From Rhizobium mongolense subsp. loessense (GTDB taxonomy: Bacteria > Pseudomonadota > Alphaproteobacteria > Rhizobiales > Rhizobiaceae): a stretch of 64,000 nucleotides of DNA. Position numbers and translations under genes: made by a program. How positions within the stretch are numbered: the stretch's first letter is position 1; every line of letters begins with the position of its first letter. Where the stretch lies: positions 1 through 64,000 of the forward strand of contig NZ_FMTM01000019.1 in assembly GCF_900099775.1 (NCBI RefSeq), read 5' to 3'. Shown one piece after another: positions 61,874-64,000 of this stretch. The notes beneath the pieces are model-generated. The model searched no databases. It was not told the origin of the DNA and was given only the letters and a program-made list of their open reading frames with translations.

Positions 61874-62959
61874 ATGAGACTGGAATACGGGGCGACCTCT
61901 TTCGCAACGGGTACACGGTGGCTGGCGTTGGCCTTGATGTGCGCCACCGTCACGGCTTGCGGTACGGCTTCGCAGGTGTCGAAGAAGCGCGCTCACGGCA
62001 AGGAATATTTCTCCGAAAAAGAATATGGTGTCAAAGCCAGCCCGCGGGTTGCCAGTGGCGCCAACATACCGAAGGGCGGCGGGCGCTACATCGTCGGCAA
62101 CCCTTATGAGGTCAAGGGGAAGTGGTATTATCCCAAGGAGGACTTCGCCTATAACAAGGTGGGCGTAGCCTCGTGGTATGGCTCCGCATTTCACGGCCGG
62201 TTGACGGCAAACGGCGAAGTCTACGACCAGATGCATCTTTCCGCCGCGCATCCGACTTTCCCGTTGCCGAGCTACGCACGCGTCACAAATCTCGAAAACG
62301 GATCGTCCGTGGTCGTGCGCGTCAACGACCGCGGTCCTTATCATGAAGGCCGCATCATCGATCTTTCCAACAAGACGGCGGATATGCTCGATCTGCAGCA
62401 CAGCGGCACCGGCAAGGTGCGTGTGCAGTATGTCGGCAAGGCGCGCATGGATGGGCACGATATGCCGTACCTGATGGCGTCCTACGTGCCGAAGGGAAGC
62501 CGGATTCCGGGCGTCAATCCGGGAGGTCAGATCGCAACCGGCGTGATGGTGGCGTCGAACAGCAAGCGGATCACCGGCGATCAGTTGCAGAGCCTTGGCA
62601 CTTTGACCGTGGATCAATCGCGTGTGCCGGTGCCAATGTCTGCGACGGCCTATGGCGGCTCCACGCCGAGCGCGCGCTACAATGCGGCACCGGTGGCGAC
62701 ACCAGCTTCCGTTCTCGGAAATTCAGGACAGGCTTTCGGACAGATGGTCGTGCTTCCGGAAATCGGACCCGTTCCCTATGAACGTCCATATGGCTACGGG
62801 CAGGGCGGTTCGCTCGCGATGGGCTACCAGGACGAGGTTGTGAAGACGGTGACCGTAGAGCTTGCTTTCGACGCAGTCATGGTCCGCAATGACGGGCTGA
62901 CGCAGGATTCGATCCTCGCCTCTCTCAAGCGTCAGCAGGCAAAACAGATCGCGCCCTGA
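61874..62959 (+). CDS. rlpA: septal ring lytic transglycosylase RlpA family lipoprotein
   Basis: A 361-residue exported lipoprotein. The signal peptide ends in a lipobox (VTAC-G near residue 29). The double-psi beta-barrel RlpA domain (about 95-190) contains GVASWYGSAFHGRLTANGE and YARVTNLENG with VRVNDRGPY, the catalytic Asp region. The remainder is low-complexity with no SPOR domain, unlike E. coli RlpA. It should cut glycan strands without stem peptides. Start 61874 suits the signal peptide. Confidence 0.9.
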   Translation: MRLEYGATSFATGTRWLALALMCATVTACGTASQVSKKRAHGKEYFSEKEYGVKASPRVASGANIPKGGGRYIVGNPYEVKGKWYYPKEDFAYNKVGVASWYGSAFHGRLTANGEVYDQMHLSAAHPTFPLPSYARVTNLENGSSVVVRVNDRGPYHEGRIIDLSNKTADMLDLQHSGTGKVRVQYVGKARMDGHDMPYLMASYVPKGSRIPGVNPGGQIATGVMVASNSKRITGDQLQSLGTLTVDQSRVPVPMSATAYGGSTPSARYNAAPVATPASVLGNSGQAFGQMVVLPEIGPVPYERPYGYGQGGSLAMGYQDEVVKTVTVELAFDAVMVRNDGLTQDSILASLKRQQAKQIAP

Positions 62960-62962
62960 TTG

Positions 62963-62992
62963 GAAGCGATTGCGCGTAGCGCGCGCTGCTTC
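62963..62992 (+). terminator. possible stem-loop after rlpA
   Basis: GAAGC...GCTTC with an inner GCGCG/CGCGC stem forms a hairpin three bases after the rlpA stop, but no T-run follows, so termination would be weak. Confidence 0.3.
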
Positions 62993-63031
62993 TAACGTCT
63001 GGAGTCGAACCTTCGATCCTATGGAGCCTCG

Positions 63032-64000
63032 ATGTTGAAGCGTCTGCTTCGTCTTTGTGCGTGCCTTCTGCCCTTCGCTTCGCCATCCTATGCTGCGGAA
63101 ACCGCGCCCGCCGGCTTTGTAACCAAGGCCGCACAGGCCTACATGATCGAGGCATCCACCGGAACGGTGCTGCTTGCAAAGAACGAGGAGCAGAGTTTTT
63201 CACCTGCCTCGCTCGCAAAGCTGATGACGTTGGATCTCGTCTTTGGCTCGTTGAAGAAGGGCGACATCACGCTCGACACCGAATATCCGGTTTCCGAATA
63301 TGCCTGGCGGACGGGAGGTGCTCCGTCTCGGACGGCGACGATGTTTGCCGTGCTGAAATCCCGCATACGTGTTGAGGACTTGATCAAGGGCGTTGCCATC
63401 CAGGGTGCCAACGACGGATGCATCATTCTTGCGGAGGGCATGAGCGGCACGGAGGGCAATTTCGCTGCCGCAATGACGCGGCGGGCGGAGGTGCTCGGCA
63501 TGCCGAAAACGGTCTTCGGCAACTCGACCGGCTTGCCGGACGGCAAGAGCAAGGTATCGGCGCGTGACTTGGTGACGCTTGCGATCGATCTGCAGCAATC
63601 CTTTCCCGAATATTTTCATTATTTCGCGCAGCCGGATTTCGAGTGGAACAGGATTTTCCAGCGCAACCGCAATCCTTTGCTCGGCCTTGGACTTGGCGCG
63701 GACGGACTGGCGACCGGCTTTGCAGAGGGCGAGGGATATTCGATCGTCGCCTCGGCGGAGCGAGATGGAAAGCGGCTCTTCCTGGCGCTCGGCGGCATTG
63801 CTTCCGACAAGGAACGGACCGAGGAGGCAAAGCGCATCCTGGAATGGGGGCAGACGGCCTTCGAGGACCGGCAGCTTTTCGCGGACGAGGAGATCGTCGG
63901 CGCGGCCAGCGTCTATGGCGGCCAGGCCGGAAAGGTGGACCTCGTCGCGAAGGGGGCTGTCAGCGTCTACATTCCGGTAAGCAATCCTGACAGGCTCTCT
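63032..64000 (+). CDS. D-alanyl-D-alanine carboxypeptidase-like protein with altered catalytic motifs, 3' end outside window
   Basis: The first 323 residues of an S11-family (DacA/DacC-like) periplasmic protein with a signal peptide (MLKRLLRLCACLLPFASPSYA). SLAK (60-63) keeps the nucleophile serine and lysine. The second motif reads GAN (125-127) where SxN is expected, and the third ATG (residues 227-229 in DGLATGF) where KTG is expected; codons were checked. Loss of these Ser and Lys residues makes peptidase activity doubtful. The C-terminal domain begins (SVYGGQAGKVDLVAKG) before the right edge. Compare the intact paralogue at 14892-16424. Confidence 0.85.
   Translation, partial: MLKRLLRLCACLLPFASPSYAAETAPAGFVTKAAQAYMIEASTGTVLLAKNEEQSFSPASLAKLMTLDLVFGSLKKGDITLDTEYPVSEYAWRTGGAPSRTATMFAVLKSRIRVEDLIKGVAIQGANDGCIILAEGMSGTEGNFAAAMTRRAEVLGMPKTVFGNSTGLPDGKSKVSARDLVTLAIDLQQSFPEYFHYFAQPDFEWNRIFQRNRNPLLGLGLGADGLATGFAEGEGYSIVASAERDGKRLFLALGGIASDKERTEEAKRILEWGQTAFEDRQLFADEEIVGAASVYGGQAGKVDLVAKGAVSVYIPVSNPDRLS

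Noticed and set aside
1..64000. CRISPR arrays, toxin-antitoxin modules, phage genes, insertion sequences, defence islands
   Set aside because: Looked for repeats, transposase or integrase motifs, restriction enzymes and other defence proteins; none seen.

Overview
The window is a stretch of an alphaproteobacterial chromosome, almost certainly from the Rhizobiaceae (Rhizobium/Agrobacterium type). The evidence is high-GC coding DNA packed on both strands, families typical of rhizobia (DUF982, DUF1236 remnant, DUF1489, DUF2336, BTLCP cysteine peptidase, CHASE2 cyclase), TTAA-N7-TTAA boxes like those bound by CtrA, and an alphaproteobacterial-type ppiD-trpD-trpC-moaC-moeA operon. No phage, insertion sequence, CRISPR array or plasmid function was seen. 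Most of the window is core genome; the accessory-looking parts are 18.1-19.0 kb, 43.4-46.5 kb and 58.3-61.3 kb.

Layout. 0-6.7 kb (mostly minus): glutathione-dependent formaldehyde dehydrogenase (cut by the left edge), an SRPBCC-M50 membrane metalloprotease, propionyl-CoA carboxylase alpha subunit, an EamA transporter and lipB. 6.8-14.8 kb: tRNA-Leu(GAG), BON protein, a peptide-deformylase-like protein lacking metal ligands, mgtE, a MerR regulator with a palindromic operator, three coupled membrane genes, and sdaA. 14.9-24.2 kb: cell-wall and envelope genes (D-Ala-D-Ala carboxypeptidase with SPOR domain, BTLCP peptidase), a decayed proline iminopeptidase gene, PilZ and PAS proteins, rhomboid protease, CBS protein, patatin, hisI and folE. 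24.5-29.1 kb: IscU-like protein, yidD, DUF1697, thrS and an acyltransferase. 29.1-43.4 kb: secreted proteins, nitroreductase/flavin reductase pair, DUF2336, AI-2E exporter, OsmC, phytase-like esterase, parE, then tpiA, secG and pyrG. 43.4-48.4 kb: an ABC-transporter remnant, two divergent citrate-synthase paralogues (one fused to a DNA-binding domain), and a FecR/CHASE2-adenylate-cyclase pair. 48.5-57.1 kb: DEAD-box helicase, GNAT, a METTL20-like methyltransferase, then the moeA-moaC-trpC-trpD-ppiD operon. 57.3-64 kb: small stress-type membrane proteins, a decayed zone with frameshifted and fragmentary genes, cupin, tRNA-Ser(TGA), rlpA and a second carboxypeptidase-like protein cut by the right edge.

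The most interesting items are: the helix-turn-helix/citrate synthase fusion facing a second citrate synthase across a palindrome-rich promoter region; the FecR plus CHASE2-cyclase operon; three enzyme-like proteins that have lost catalytic or ligand residues (deformylase-like, IscU-like, carboxypeptidase-like); an orphan terminator suggesting a small RNA at about 20.5 kb; and several decayed genes readable only across frames.

All functional calls come from reading protein motifs and gene context; no database search was possible. Start codons were chosen by ribosome-binding sites and family starts, and the alternatives are stated where doubtful.
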